Origin: Rotaria sordida
Lineage: Eukaryota > Rotifera > Eurotatoria > Philodinida > Philodinidae
DNA length: 64,000 nt
NCBI GenBank assembly: GCA_905250125.1
Contig: CAJNOL010000338.1
Location: forward strand, 1 to 64,000
Direction of reading: 5' to 3'
In this document: in pieces, positions 11,858-23,718 of the stretch
How the letters are laid out: each line of letters opens with the position of its first letter
How positions within the stretch are numbered: position 1 is the stretch's first letter
The notes under the pieces: generated by a model
What the model was told of the DNA's origin: nothing
The model's input: the letters and a program-made list of their open reading frames with translations, nothing else
The model's database searches: none
Made by a program: the position numbers and the translations under genes

Positions 11858-12910
11858 ATGCCGATTGTTAGTACTTCAATATCATTATCCTATCGTTTAA
11901 ATGCATTTTTAAGCGATACTAATTTCAAAAAATCATGTGAAATTATTCTTAAAAAAAGTACACGTATTGACAAACGTGTACTTAGTAATGTTATTGCTCA
12001 TGATAATTCAGAGCAACCATTCATTGATGATGGTAAAAATATATATATATGGTATTTAGCTATTGGTAGTATGATTAATCCAATATCACTATATTTACGT
12101 GATCTTACACCACTTATTTCTTATCCAGCTAAATGTCCAAATTATCGATTAGTTTTTCGAGATAATTGTGGAATGGCTGATATTGAATTTTGTGAAGGCG
12201 AAGAATTTCATGGACTTATACATTTATTACCTATAAAACAAATGATTTATTTAGATCAAATTGAACATATGTATAAACGTATTATAGTTGATACAATTGA
12301 TTATCAACAATGTTCTCATAGTGTTTATGTTTATAAAATGAATTTAATTGGAGAAGAAGAAAGACCTATAAGTATACCATCAGAACGTTATGTAGATATT
12401 ATTGTTAAAGGTTGTGAACATTTTGGTGTTCATACTTCACATATTAATCGTTTAAAACATGAACAACCAGTTATACCTCGAAAATTACCTACAATGTATG
12501 AAACTATTAATAATATTCCGAATGATATTTATTATACAGATGATGATCTTTTAAAACATAATGGAAAAGATCCAATGTTTTCTTTATGGATAAGTATTAA
12601 TGGAAAAATATTAGAATATGCAGGTTTACCATCAGATGATCATCCAGATTATGAAAATCAAAAACAATTCTATGAATTTGTTTTAACACATTTTGCTGGA
12701 CGAGAAGTTACTCATACTATATCAAAAACATGGTATGAACCAATGTATAAATTACCATTGAATGATGATGATTTATGTAATGAACATCGTGCTTTAGCTG
12801 AAGATATGTGTGTTTCTTGGGGTCTTGATAGTAGTAAAATAAATAGTGAATCTTATTGGAAACCAGTTGGAAGACTTCATCAAACATTCAAGAAAAGTAA
12901 ATCTTTATGA
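11858..12910 (+). CDS. Gamma-glutamylcyclotransferase-like protein (GGCT/AIG2 fold), single exon
   Basis: A complete uninterrupted frame of 350 aa. Residues about 65-235 fit the gamma-glutamylcyclotransferase fold, in which enzymes release 5-oxoproline from gamma-glutamyl peptides. The substrate-loop motif appears as YLAIGSMINP. EFHGLIHLL is followed by LDQIEHMY, whose Glu matches the catalytic Glu of the human LDEQEG motif. Further on, PSERYVDIIVKGCEHFGV matches the helix where human GGCT has SPQYKKIICMGAKENGL. The C-terminal 120 residues (KDPMFSLWISINGKILEYAG and beyond) form an extra domain that I do not recognise. Human GGCT has 188 aa, so this is a larger, protist-like member. It has no introns although most neighbours have many. 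The exact substrate cannot be told from sequence. Confidence 0.75.
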   Translation: MPIVSTSISLSYRLNAFLSDTNFKKSCEIILKKSTRIDKRVLSNVIAHDNSEQPFIDDGKNIYIWYLAIGSMINPISLYLRDLTPLISYPAKCPNYRLVFRDNCGMADIEFCEGEEFHGLIHLLPIKQMIYLDQIEHMYKRIIVDTIDYQQCSHSVYVYKMNLIGEEERPISIPSERYVDIIVKGCEHFGVHTSHINRLKHEQPVIPRKLPTMYETINNIPNDIYYTDDDLLKHNGKDPMFSLWISINGKILEYAGLPSDDHPDYENQKQFYEFVLTHFAGREVTHTISKTWYEPMYKLPLNDDDLCNEHRALAEDMCVSWGLDSSKINSESYWKPVGRLHQTFKKSKSL

Positions 12911-13386
12911 GTTAATATTCAATTGTTTGTTTCTTTTCTTTTTTTTAAATTGTTCACATTCAATAATATGCAAATAAATTTTCTATAAAATAAGAATATC
13001 TTTACTTTTTTTTGTTTTTAATTATGGTAATCGTAATACAAACATACGTTTCAGACATTAATAGTTTGTATCTAACAACTTGTAAATGGCTATATAGAGA
13101 AAAATGAAGAATTTTAATTTTAAAAGTTTTTTATTCTTTTTTTTTGTTTTCTAAAAATTCGATAGCATTGATATGTTTATCTTTCAATAAGTAACAGATT
13201 AATAGGCAATGCCAAAGTCTTTGGAAAAATGTTGAGCTGCACAGCTCAGTTATTTTAAAAGATGAAAAACTAATTGGTTTTTTATTAGAAAGAGCATGAT
13301 AAGTACTACAAAAAAAAAATGTATTTAGAGAACTGAATACATTCTGCCTCACCACATAACTCGAACCTTCTTCCGAACGCCGTTCA
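12911..13386. other. GGCT-like gene 3' flank and transposon flank
   Basis: The left part is the presumed 3' UTR. The right part runs into the 3' end of the mariner relic. A minus-strand frame at 13131-13355 has no recognisable domain and is probably chance. A small palindrome (GAGCTGCACAGCTC, near 13231-13244) is present. Confidence 0.4.
12973..12978 (+). promoter_or_regulatory. Poly(A) signal AATAAA of the GGCT-like gene
   Basis: A canonical AATAAA lies 63 nt after the TGA stop, followed by a T-rich stretch. It is the first such hexamer downstream of the gene. Confidence 0.5.
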
Positions 13387-14130
13387 TCATAACTTGCAAC
13401 ATTTCTTGATCATATTTTTTTTGCATTTTTGTTTGATTGTTCGAACCGAATGATCGATATTGTTTGCTTCCCAATTATTTTCATGTATTTTTCGTTCAAA
13501 TTGAGTCCGTACAATTTCAATTCGACGAGCTTGAAGTATGTTTGGTGGATAGTTAGCACGAGAAATAAATGGTATGTTTTTCTCATTCAAACATTCTTGA
13601 ACACTATTTGAATAATATACTCTTGCTAAATCGGATCAGAACAGATAATTTCGATCCTGACGATATTTATCAATAAAAGGCAACAATCTTTTATTAATAC
13701 ATTCTTTTAAATATATTTCTTAATTCACAGCTTGTTCGCTTTTGTCAACATAGACATCCAAATCATCAGTTTTTGTTCATATTTCGCTTTCTTTTGAAAC
13801 TTGATATTACAAGAAGTTATAGCTGGATTAGTTAAATAGAAAGAGTGATTCTAGATAATGTTCTTTCTGGTCGATTTGAGGTATTTTTCATCGTTCACAA
13901 TTAAATCACAACTATTGAACAATTTTCGATCTACTTACTTTGCCACAATTTTTTCGTGCTCGAATTTGTTACTGTTCATCATCCGTTTCGGAAGCGTTTC
14001 GACAATTTCTTATAATAACTAATCTTCGTTTTTGAAGATTACGTGAAATTGTTGATTGATGTAGCCGAGATGGAAAAAGTTTTGAACAAACCACGGTGGC
14101 TGATTCTGCAGTTTTCAAAAAACTCAAATA
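13387..14130 (-). mobile_element. Decayed mariner-type (Tc1/mariner) transposase
   Basis: Read from about 14130 down to 13387, the minus strand gives successive pieces of a mariner-type DDE transposase. A helix-turn-helix-like QSTISRNLQKRR lies near 14050. RARKNCGK and DLIVNDEKYL, with the likely first catalytic Asp, lie near 13890. FYLTNPAITSCNIKFQKKAKYE lies near 13810-13850. EIYLKECINKRLLPFIDKYR, DRNYLF and SDLARVYYSNSVQE (second Asp region) lie near 13600-13720. Last comes IPFISRANYPPNILQARRIE, equivalent to the usual NPPN..E.RPIEDFW, then NNWEANN. The copy is dead, with several in-frame stops and at least one frame change, and the third acidic residue region is altered (RRIEIVR). Its terminal repeats could not be placed. 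Confidence 0.8.
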
Positions 14131-15630
14131 TCGCAACAAAATTAGCTATCGTCACGGTTTGTCGTCATTAGTTACTTGGTAAACGAAGTTTTCCGTAAAA
14201 TCGCGGTTTGTGGTACCGTGGCATTTATATGGAAAACCGCGGTTTTTGAGGTTGATATGTATCTAATATCCGCTACTGTCTTCACACAATTCGTGCGGTA
14301 CATATTAAAACATGAGGGAATGTGTAAAAGAAACGAAGATGTCGTGCTCTAGTATTTCTAAGATATTTATAAAAAATTTCTTCAATAACTCTGTAACTAT
14401 AAATTGAATTTGGGATAAAGGGACTTGTATAAGTTCATTATGCCGCTAGTCGAAGGGCAGCTTACCTGGATTTTGCTAAAAGTTCAAGTAGTTCAGGTTA
14501 TCCTGACTCAGGCCTGCTGAGGGAGAACACGCATGGGGAAAAACTGCGGTTTGTAGTGATTTTAAAATACCGAATATATGATGTGATTCCCGTGACAAGA
14601 AAATTAGCGAAAATTGCGGTTGTATTCAAAAAATTTTTCTGTGCGCTATTAGATAATATAACCAGACGACCATATCGAAACCGATCTTTTGCGGTTCTAC
14701 ATTTGAAATACTTTGTTAATACATAATATATCGTATTTTATGAAATGTTTTGTTTTTTTTTTAAAATAATTTATCCGTAGTTTTTACAGATTTATTAAAA
14801 GAATCACAGTAGAAATTGCAAATACGTTGTATCAGTGCTTCTCTCTTTCGTTACGTGCCGTTCTTATTATGAATGAACAGTAACAATATATCATGTATCA
14901 TCTTTTACTTTTGCAATTGTTTAGTAGCATGTTGAATGATTAATCTATTGAGGTTCAATGATATTTGTTTTTTTTTATATGATACACGAACATTAGATTT
15001 TTAAAATGTTTCAAAACTTGTAGGATATCATCCATTCATTTTTGTTAAGTTTTCTCTCTACATAATTTATGTGTAATTTATTTCGTGAGTTTACAATGAA
15101 TTCTTTACATCTGTAAGTTTGAACTTTACAATAGAGAAATTCTTTCTCAGTAAACTTCATAAACGTCTTGCTAATGAGACAAATATATTGTTATTTTAAA
15201 ATATAATTGAAACCCAAAAACATAAGAACAAATTGACACAAAATAGCTTTAGAATTTAGCAATTATGTAAAAACAAAAATTACAATAGAATCGTAGTTAG
15301 TCTGTAAAATACATGTACAACACTAACAATAACATAACATTCTATTTTCTATATTTAGTTCAAAAAAAAAGAAGAAAAAATAAATCAGTGTACTTATGAT
15401 CGATCGTCATTCTATTGTGAAATTATCATACAACTAACGATTATGAAAAAAAGAAGTATTGATTAAAGAATATATTGAAACTAAAATCCAAAATCTTCTT
15501 GTTACTCAAATGGAAATGAGTTCAAATTACAAAGCATTTCAAAATACAAATTTTAACATAACATGATTGTTTTGTTTGTTTATATTTATATATGAAATAT
15601 TGTTTATTCTATTTCCATATTTCTCATCTT
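14131..15630. other. Intergenic between mariner relic and ABCB 3' end
   Basis: No gene seen. Between 14090 and 14640 there are several copies of a CGGTTTN(T/G) motif in both orientations, for example in TCGCGGTTTGTGGTACCG, AACCGCGGTTTTTGAG, CTGCGGTTTGTAG and TTGCGGTTG. The local GC content is higher than around it, which looks like the remnant of another repeat. The rest is plain AT-rich spacer. Confidence 0.4.
15603..15608 (-). promoter_or_regulatory. Poly(A) signal AATAAA of the ABCB gene
   Basis: The minus strand reads AATAAA 23 nt after the TAG stop at 15631-15633. This implies a very short 3' UTR. Confidence 0.5.
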
Positions 15631-18600
15631 CTATACAAGTTTTCCAAGTGCTAAACGATAATAATGACCACCGAGAGCAAGTAATTCTTGATGAGTTCCA
15701 CTTTCAACTACAACTCCATTATGTAAAACACAAATCATATCTGCATTTTGAATTGTTGATAAACGATGTGCTATTGTAATGGATGTTCGATTTTGTTGAG
15801 CACGATCTAATGCTTCTTGAACTATTTTTTCATTTTCACTATCCAATGCACTTGTTGCTAAATAATTTATATATATTATACAACAATCATTTCTTTCATA
15901 TATTTTACCTTCATCAAATAATAATATCTTTGGATTTCGAATTAATGCTCGAGCAATTGCTAAATAATAATATATATTAATTTTCTTGTCATAAACTATT
16001 CTCAAGATATATTCTTACCAATTCGTTGTTTTTCTCCACCTGATAATTGAGTTCCTTTTGTACCACAATTTGTATCATATCCCTATAGAAAAATATTTTC
16101 TTTTTCTAGAATAAACAAAACAACATCATTCTATGACTTACATTTGGAAGTCTTTGAATAAAATTATGTATATTAGCATTTTTAGCTGCTTCAATGATTT
16201 CTTCCATGGGAATATCATTTCGACTATTATCACCATAAGCAATATTTTCTCTTATTGACATATCAAATAAAACTGGTTCTTGTGAAACGATACCAACTAA
16301 AAGATATTCATTTTAAATAAACAAAAAAACAAAAAGAAGATGTATTAAATACTTTGTGATCGATACCATTGAAGATTAAGACTTCTAATATCTTTTGAAT
16401 CAACTAACTATAAAAACAAAGAAAATAGATGAGTGAGTACATATGAGAGAGAGAAAAAGATTAGCTGACCAATTGACCAACATTTGCATCATAGAAACGT
16501 TCGATTAATTGAATAGTTGTTGATTTTCCACAACCAGATGTACCTATATAAATAAATGGAGATATATTAAAATTGAAGAATAAAATAGATAATGCTTTAC
16601 CAACAAGTGCAACTTGTTGACCTATTGAAAAGAAAAAATTAATATGAATGAATAAAAGAAAAGATCAAAATACCAGATCGGATTTTAAGTTTGAAATTTC
16701 TAAGAATAATTGATTCTGGTCTGTTTGGATAGATGAAATGAACACCATCAAATTCCAATTGTCCACGAAAGTTAGACTAAAACCAAAAAAGAAAATAGAA
16801 AAAAAAAAAAAAGATCAATATCATTAAAAATGAATAATATTAACTAACAATTTCATCACCATCACGTGAACCATTATCAATAATTGGTTTTCGATTTAAT
16901 AATTCTAAAATTTTTTCAGCAGCATCAATAGCTTTAGTATAATCCGGAGACCTAAACAAAAAGAAAAGTATGATTTTGTTGTCTAATCTTTTTAAAGATT
17001 TAATACATTGATGCTGTTTGTCCAACACTTTGTGCACCAAATACAATACAATTAAAACATCTAAAATAAAAAAAAAATGATATTATTATATTCTAGAAAT
17101 ATTTATTCTTACAATAGAAGAGCTTCAAATGAGATTGTATTTTTCTCTACTAAATAAGCACCTAATTTGAATAATGCTGCTAAACTAAAATACATAACCG
17201 AATTTGTTAATGCAAAGAATAAACCAAAGAGATGTGCTCGTTTTATAGATGATCTATAATACAAAAATATTATAAATTAAATTCAAAACAAAAAAAAAGA
17301 AATAAAATTCAATACCGATAAGGTATTTCAAGAAATGAACAATATTGTTCATAAAAATAATCTTCTTTAGTTAATTGTACAACTGTTCGAATATTTTGTA
17401 TAGATTCTACTGCTACCTAGAGAGTATATAAAATCAAATGATTAATATTTCTTATTTGAAAAAAAAAAATATTAACAAACTTTTCCAGCATCTTCAGATG
17501 ATTGTTTATCTTTACTAGCAAAACCAGTCATTAAACGACTTTGTAAAAAACCTCCAATAACCATAAATGGAACAAAAGCAAGAATAAGCAGTGTCAATTG
17601 CCATGAGAACACAAAGGCAATTATAATACCAGCACCAAGTGAAGAAAGATTTTGTAGCATCAATCCAATACGAATACCAGTTGCTCCTTGTACAGCAGAT
17701 GCTTCCGTTGCTAAACGTGTACATATTGCTCCTGTATTATTATTTGGATTATCAAAATAAGCAATTTCTTGACGTAGAAGAGTATGAAATGTTTTCGAAC
17801 GTAATCTTTTTGTTAAAGCTTCACCCGAACAAGCAAATAAAAAACCCTAAAATGATATATAAGAATAAACAATATTATGAAATTATTCAAATAGAAGAAC
17901 ATACTTGAAGAAACATTGCAATTAATATTATAATAGCAAAACCAATAAATAAAAGTATGTAGAGTAGAACTCGAGTTTTTTGAACTTCTTTATCACATTC
18001 TTGAAAAACCTTTTTATTAATAATATCAATATTTTAATATGAAAAATTTGAACAAAACAAATAAATGTATCTACCGCAGTTAATTTGCTTAGGACAACAC
18101 CAAATGCTGGTTGAATACCACCATTACATAGACATGCGATACAACCAATTACTATAAATAACCATTCTGGTTTGTTCATTTGTAACATTTTAAGAGCAGC
18201 ATTAGGCTTCTTTACCTAATTAAATTATATTGATTATAAATTATAATAATTCTCACTTTAATATTTTTCTTTTTACTTGAATATCTTCTCCTTCAATTAC
18301 AGTTTCACCTGTTGTTGAATTCTTTCTTCTACCATATAATGCATCCATAATTGATGATGTAATACTAACAATAGTTGAAGCCCGTCTTCTTGTGAAACCT
18401 AATTGAATATCTTCAGTTTGATGATCTACAATTGATTCACGATGTTCAATAGTTAATTGTTCTTCTTCTTCAGCTCTACGTAAATTTTGTTGTTCAACAA
18501 GAGCAAAATAAGTTCCACGAATACGCATCAATGATTCATGATCACCTTCTTCAACTACATTACCTTTATGCATTACAATAATTTTATCAGCATTACGAAT

Positions 18601-21600
18601 TGTTGATAAACGATGTGCAATTACTAATGTTGTACGACCTAAACATTTCCATTATGAAAATATTTCAATTGAATTTCTACTAGACCTTCAGCAGCACGAT
18701 CTAAAGCTTCTTGAACTATTTTTTCACTTTCATTATCAAGTGCACTAGTAGCTATTATATAAAAACAAAATAAAAAATATAATTATGAGAAGATAAATAA
18801 ATAAATAAATAAATAAATAAATGTTTACCTTCATCAAGAAGTAAAATCTTTGGATCTCGAATCAATGCTCTAGCAATGGCTACGAAAAATTTCATTAGAA
18901 AAAAAAATATATGATCAATATTTTCATTCATATTTCAATTGTACACGTACCAATTCTTTGCTTTTGTCCACCTGAGAGCGTAGCACCACGTTCACCTACT
19001 CGAGTTTCATATTTCTACAAATATACACGCATACATAATAGAATTGATAAAACAAAAGAAAACTATTAATATATCACTTACATTAGGTAAACTCATAATG
19101 AAACTATGTGCATTAGCCATTTTTGCTGCTTGATGAACTTCTTCATCAGTTGCTGTATCTCTTCCAAATAAAATATTTTCTCGAATAGTTGCTTGAAATA
19201 AAATTGGTTCTTGACTAACAACACCAATATGTTGTCTTAACCATTTTAAATTATATTCTGGAACTTGATGACCGTCAATAAAAACTGTACCTGAATCAGC
19301 ATCATAAAATCGTTGTAATAATTGTACACATGTTGATTTTCCTGAACCAGATGAACCAACAAGTGCAATAGTTTGACCACGTTTAACATCAAATGAAATA
19401 CCATTAAGAATTTTAACACTAGGTCGTGATGGATAAGAAAAATGAACATTTGAAAAACGAATATCACCAATAAGATCAGTCTTTTTCAGACCTGTTTCTG
19501 AATCACTATTGATTTTAGATGGCTAGTTAGACATAACAGATTTGTTTATCTACATGAAATTTATAATCATCATCATCGTCGTCGTCTACTCACTTCATCA
19601 ATAACTTGCCATATGATATAAGCAGCAGCTCGTGCTTGAGTCAAAGCTTGAAAATGTGGACTAGCTTGACCCAAATTGAAAATAGCGATAATAATCGAAA
19701 AGAATACCTAAAAATTATAATTGTTATTGAAAAGACCACGATTAAGACGATTTCAAAAGCTATTTTATACTGAAATATCTAAACCTCATATGTCTCATAA
19801 GAGAACCTCTTCAGGTGCTAAAAAAGCTTTTGAGCTTAAATTTTCCCCATAGGTAGGGGATATATAGACTAGAAAAATCCTAAGAGGATATTGGTGCAAG
19901 TTTCAATTTGGCTGAAATATCGACTTTTCTGATAAAATCAAAGTTTCGAGTTTTAACTTGAAATTTTACATACACCGAAGTCTCAATCAGACTAGCTTGC
20001 CTACAAAGTTTCAGAATTTCTGGATAAATTATCTCCTAGAATACCGGTATCTTAGCATATAGACGTTTTTTTTATAAATATTGTATTATGCAGGAATATT
20101 TTCAGAACTCCATATCTCGAAGATAAATCATCCCAAAATTCTGAAGATTTGTAGGCAAGCTAGTCTAGTTGAGAACTTGATGTGTGTAAAGTTTCAAGTC
20201 AAAACTTGAAATCTTGATTTTATCGGAAAAATGAAGTCTTATAGGAAAATTGTAATGAAACGTCCATATTTCAGCCAAATCGCAATTTGCACCCATATCT
20301 TCTTAGAATTTTTCTAGTCTTTAGATCCTCTACCTATGGACAAAATTTGAGTTCAAAAGCTTTTTTAATTTCTAGTAAAATGACTATAACTCTGAAAAGA
20401 AAGTCTAAAGAGACTTATTCTTTTGAGATTTTGTATATTTTACTGGAATCTACTTTACACACAGAGTTTGAATTTAAAATTGATTGGTCAGTTGAAAATA
20501 TTCCTTTGTAAGTATAATCAAACTTACAATAATAACATTACCAATACTATATCCTTCTTCTCGAATTAATTTTGCTCCATACCAAAATCCTATTGTCAAA
20601 ATATACATTACATACAAAACAAATGAATCATTAATTTAGATTAAATACCTAATGCATATGCACAATAGATGAAAAACCATACACAGCCCATTGTAAAACC
20701 ACTGATTGCACCTTTCTTTATACCATTTTTTTTAGCTTCACCAAGATATTTTTCATATCTATCAAAAACAAATATATTATTATATATATTAAAAAAAAAA
20801 ACACAATAATAAGAAAATTTATTATTAGAATCAAACCTTTTTTCTTCTCGTTCCTGTCCATTATAAGATAGAACAGTACGAACTGAACTAAATACTTCTT
20901 CAGCTATTGCTCCTGCTTTACCATAGGCTTTTAATTCCATTGCTGTCAAACCAGAAGCAAGCTACCAATAGATATCATATAATAATCAATTTTAATATTT
21001 TTTTTTTCATTTGAGCACAAACAACTTACTCTGGAAAAGAGCATAGCTGATATAAATAGTAATGGAGATATAGATAATATAACTAATGTTAATTTCCATC
21101 CTTTAACAAAACCTATACGACAATAAATATATTAAAGATAACAATTTGTTTTTTTTATTCATATAAAAAATATATTTCTAAGTTTACCAAGAATAAATCC
21201 AGTAAAAAAAGCTCCTATAAATTGTGATGTTGAACCAAGTTTATCTCCAATTCCATCATGAATTTTATTAACATCATCTGTTAATTTTGTATTAAGTTCA
21301 CCAGCTTTATGTAAATCAAAATAAACAATTTCTTTTCGAAGAATTGATTGAAATAATTTTTTTCTAATAGCTTTTGTTTGTCTTTCAGCTGCCATACTCC
21401 AAAATAATACTTCAATATAACCTAATACAATTCCAACGCAACCAACTATGACTAAATAATTTATTTGTGTTTGTACTTGATCTTGAAAATCGAATGAAGT
21501 TTGATTAAAATTACAAATACTAAATCATTATAATTATTATTTTTAAAGACTCTGGTTTTTTTTTGCTCTAAATATATACTTACGACAATGATTGCAAATA

Positions 21601-22108
21601 ATTCGATGCTGTTAATTGATAACCTGGTGGACAATATTCAATAGCAAGAGCTGTAAAATTAAGTCCACATAATTCAGTAGATCGCGTAGTAAATGTATTT
21701 AGAAGATCTCCAAATACAACAATCATTAATGGTAAAAGAACACCATTACCAAGACCTCCTATAGTACCAACTAACATATAGATTATATCAAGTGTTTCAG
21801 CATATCGAAACTAATATATATATATATAATATATTACAATTGATATTCAATAAAAACTTATCATTTCTTACCAAACTTGCAAAGCTTACAGTTTGAGCAG
21901 AATTTTTATGTTTTTTTTCATTCGGAAGCCTTTCAAGAGAATTTGGTTCATTTGAATTTTCATTCAAAGAAGTAACACTATATATAGGAGGCGAATATTA
22001 TAATCAAAATAATCATTTATCATACTTTTTATCAATAATTCCATTGTGATGTACATCAATGATTTCTTCATTGATATTAGATATCTTTATATCTTGATTG
22101 TCATACAT
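15631..22108 (-). CDS. ABC transporter subfamily B, full-length P-glycoprotein/MDR-like
   Basis: An ATP-driven membrane exporter with two membrane-domain plus ATPase halves in one chain of about 1,327 aa. The 29 exons run from 22108-22026 to 15857-15631. NBD1 (exons 10-14) has Walker A SGSGKST, signature [10 protein letters not shown], Walker B KILLLDE and H-loop IAHRLST. A charged linker around 18300-18500 holds a possible RRRAST phosphosite. NBD2 (exons 22-29) has Walker [25 protein letters not shown] and IAHRLST. The N-terminal membrane domain begins [24 protein letters not shown]1-type exporters move hydrophobic compounds outward. The substrate here is unknown. Oddities: exon 23 is only 21 nt (GQQVALV), splitting the NBD2 Walker A. 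The exon 19/20 junction (17113 to 17055) is one nucleotide off frame with the only GT-AG pair seen. Intron 8 holds a foldback repeat, and exon 12's upstream flank a TAAA tetranucleotide array. Confidence 0.93.
18795..18823. repeat. (TAAA)n microsatellite in ABCB intron 12
   Basis: About seven tandem copies of TAAA/AAAT lie immediately 3' (gene sense) of the exon ending at 18829, next to the splice donor. This is a likely length-polymorphic site. Confidence 0.7.
19819..20372. repeat. Foldback (inverted-repeat) element in ABCB intron 8
   Basis: Intron 8 (19708-20527, 820 nt) is about ten times longer than its neighbours and is mostly this repeat. Left arm about 19819-20050 and right arm about 20111-20372 are inverted copies of roughly 230-260 bp around a spacer of about 60 bp. 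Paired blocks include AAAAAAGCTTTTGA, CCATAGGTAG(G)GGA, GACTAGAAAAAT, GATAAAATCAA, CAAGCTAGTCT(A/G) and CTGAAA(C/A)TTTG. It has no open frame. It looks like a MITE or foldback element. The family and target duplication are not determined. Confidence 0.75.
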
Positions 22109-23718
22109 TATGTGAATTTTATTTAACAAGTGTACTCAAAATGAGATGCTGTAAATACTCTCCGTACAATTTTTTTTTTTTGTTTTTCTTTTTTTTCCTT
22201 CTCAACAACATTTCATCGTAAATATTTTACACACTTGAATCGCCATGCGTTTTTCAAGCAAATATTTATGATGACCATTTTTTTTTCAGCTCGAATGCAA
22301 CAAAAATAGATCTTTTATTTTATTGTATGTATTGTGCATACAGCATATGATGTAGAAGTAATGGAAACAACAAATGTCGAATCTTATTTCTCTTCGATAG
22401 AAAACTTTTTCTTTTATTCAAAGAGTAGAATGTTTTCTCTTCTTTCGAAATTGTATATAACTTATTTTTATAACACACTCACAAAACGAAACGACGCAAC
22501 AGAAAAAAAAAAGAAGTACTTTTAAAAGCAATCTGTACTTTTTCAATAAAAGAGCAACATAAAATGTCGATTCTTATACATCTTCGTCTGGAAAGAATAT
22601 TCTTTTTTTATTTTTATCAGTTGATAGAAAATTTTCTTCTCTTTCGAACAGTTTGTGATTTAAATTTATCATACATTAATAAGTGAAACGAAGCGAGAAA
22701 AAAGCGAAACACCTGCATAATAAATTTATAATTTTTATATGAATTTGTTAAAAATATTCTTGTAAACAACAGTTGATTATAACTAATTGTCGTTTTACAA
22801 GATCTTTTTAATAAGTTCATAAAAATTGAATTGACTATTGTCTAACTATTATTGAATTGTTGAGTTCAGTTGTGAATTTGCTAGCTTGACTTCCAGATAG
22901 TTGACTACTAGCAGTCCAGGATTGCCTCCCATGAGTAGTAGACTCCTGTGGAAGTTCAAAAACTCCCTTCCCTGGTTTCGAAAACAAAAATGTTTGAACT
23001 GAATTCCTCTTTGATATTTGATTATGGTTAAAAATATTCGACAAGAAGCACGAATCTTCCAGAATCAAATACTATGCACTTGAGTGTAAGTAGTTGTTAA
23101 GGTAGAATGCCGAGGAGAACAGAAGGTTTATTCAATTAATAATATACACTTGAACAAAATAAACAATGGAAAAAGAACGAAAAATCTTTAGTTAAATACA
23201 TGACATAAAAAAGAAAAGAAAAAAGAATCGAACAAACTTATCGAATAGCACTATCAACTTTCTTTAAGAGGCCAAGGTGGGTTATTAATTCTATTCTTAT
23301 GACTTTTATAAATAAAAAAAAAAAATGTTGACGTAATTGAGCAAACTATAAATTAAACTGAAGAACTGATGCTAATCTACACTATTTTACTCTGATAAGC
23401 TATTGATTAAATATTGCTTACCATTGCTAATACTGAGATACTTATTGTTAACAAATAGTAATACGAATTATAACGGTAGTTTTCTCTCTTCTAATCTTGA
23501 ATAATTAAATCGAGAATTTATTAGAAATTATTTATTCTCAAATTTAGCCGTAGACGATAACGACAAAGTAGAGTCTCATAAACTCGTTAAAAAACAAAAA
23601 AGAAATGAAATAGACAAACAAATACAATGAGTCAATTTTGTACAACAAATTAAAAATGCAAACAACATTAATATTTCTATGACGAAGATTTCTGAGATTC
23701 AAAAAGCAAAAAAAAAAA
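22109..23718. other. Intergenic between ABCB start and ROR-like gene end
   Basis: The right part is the ROR-like 3' UTR side and the left part the ABCB promoter side. A stretch at 22860-23060 is less AT-rich. It gives a 77-codon minus frame (22835-23068) rich in Ser and Gln with no recognisable domain, possibly a fragment of a repeat. No RNA gene seen. Confidence 0.4.

Noticed and set aside
17220-17260. Apparent frameshift inside ABCB exon 19
   Set aside because: On re-reading the line boundary, the exon is open and matches ABCB transporters. Only the exon 19/20 junction remains unexplained.
22835-23068. 77-codon minus-strand frame in a GC-richer patch
   Set aside because: No domain, no neighbouring exons and no start context. 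Left as a possible repeat fragment.
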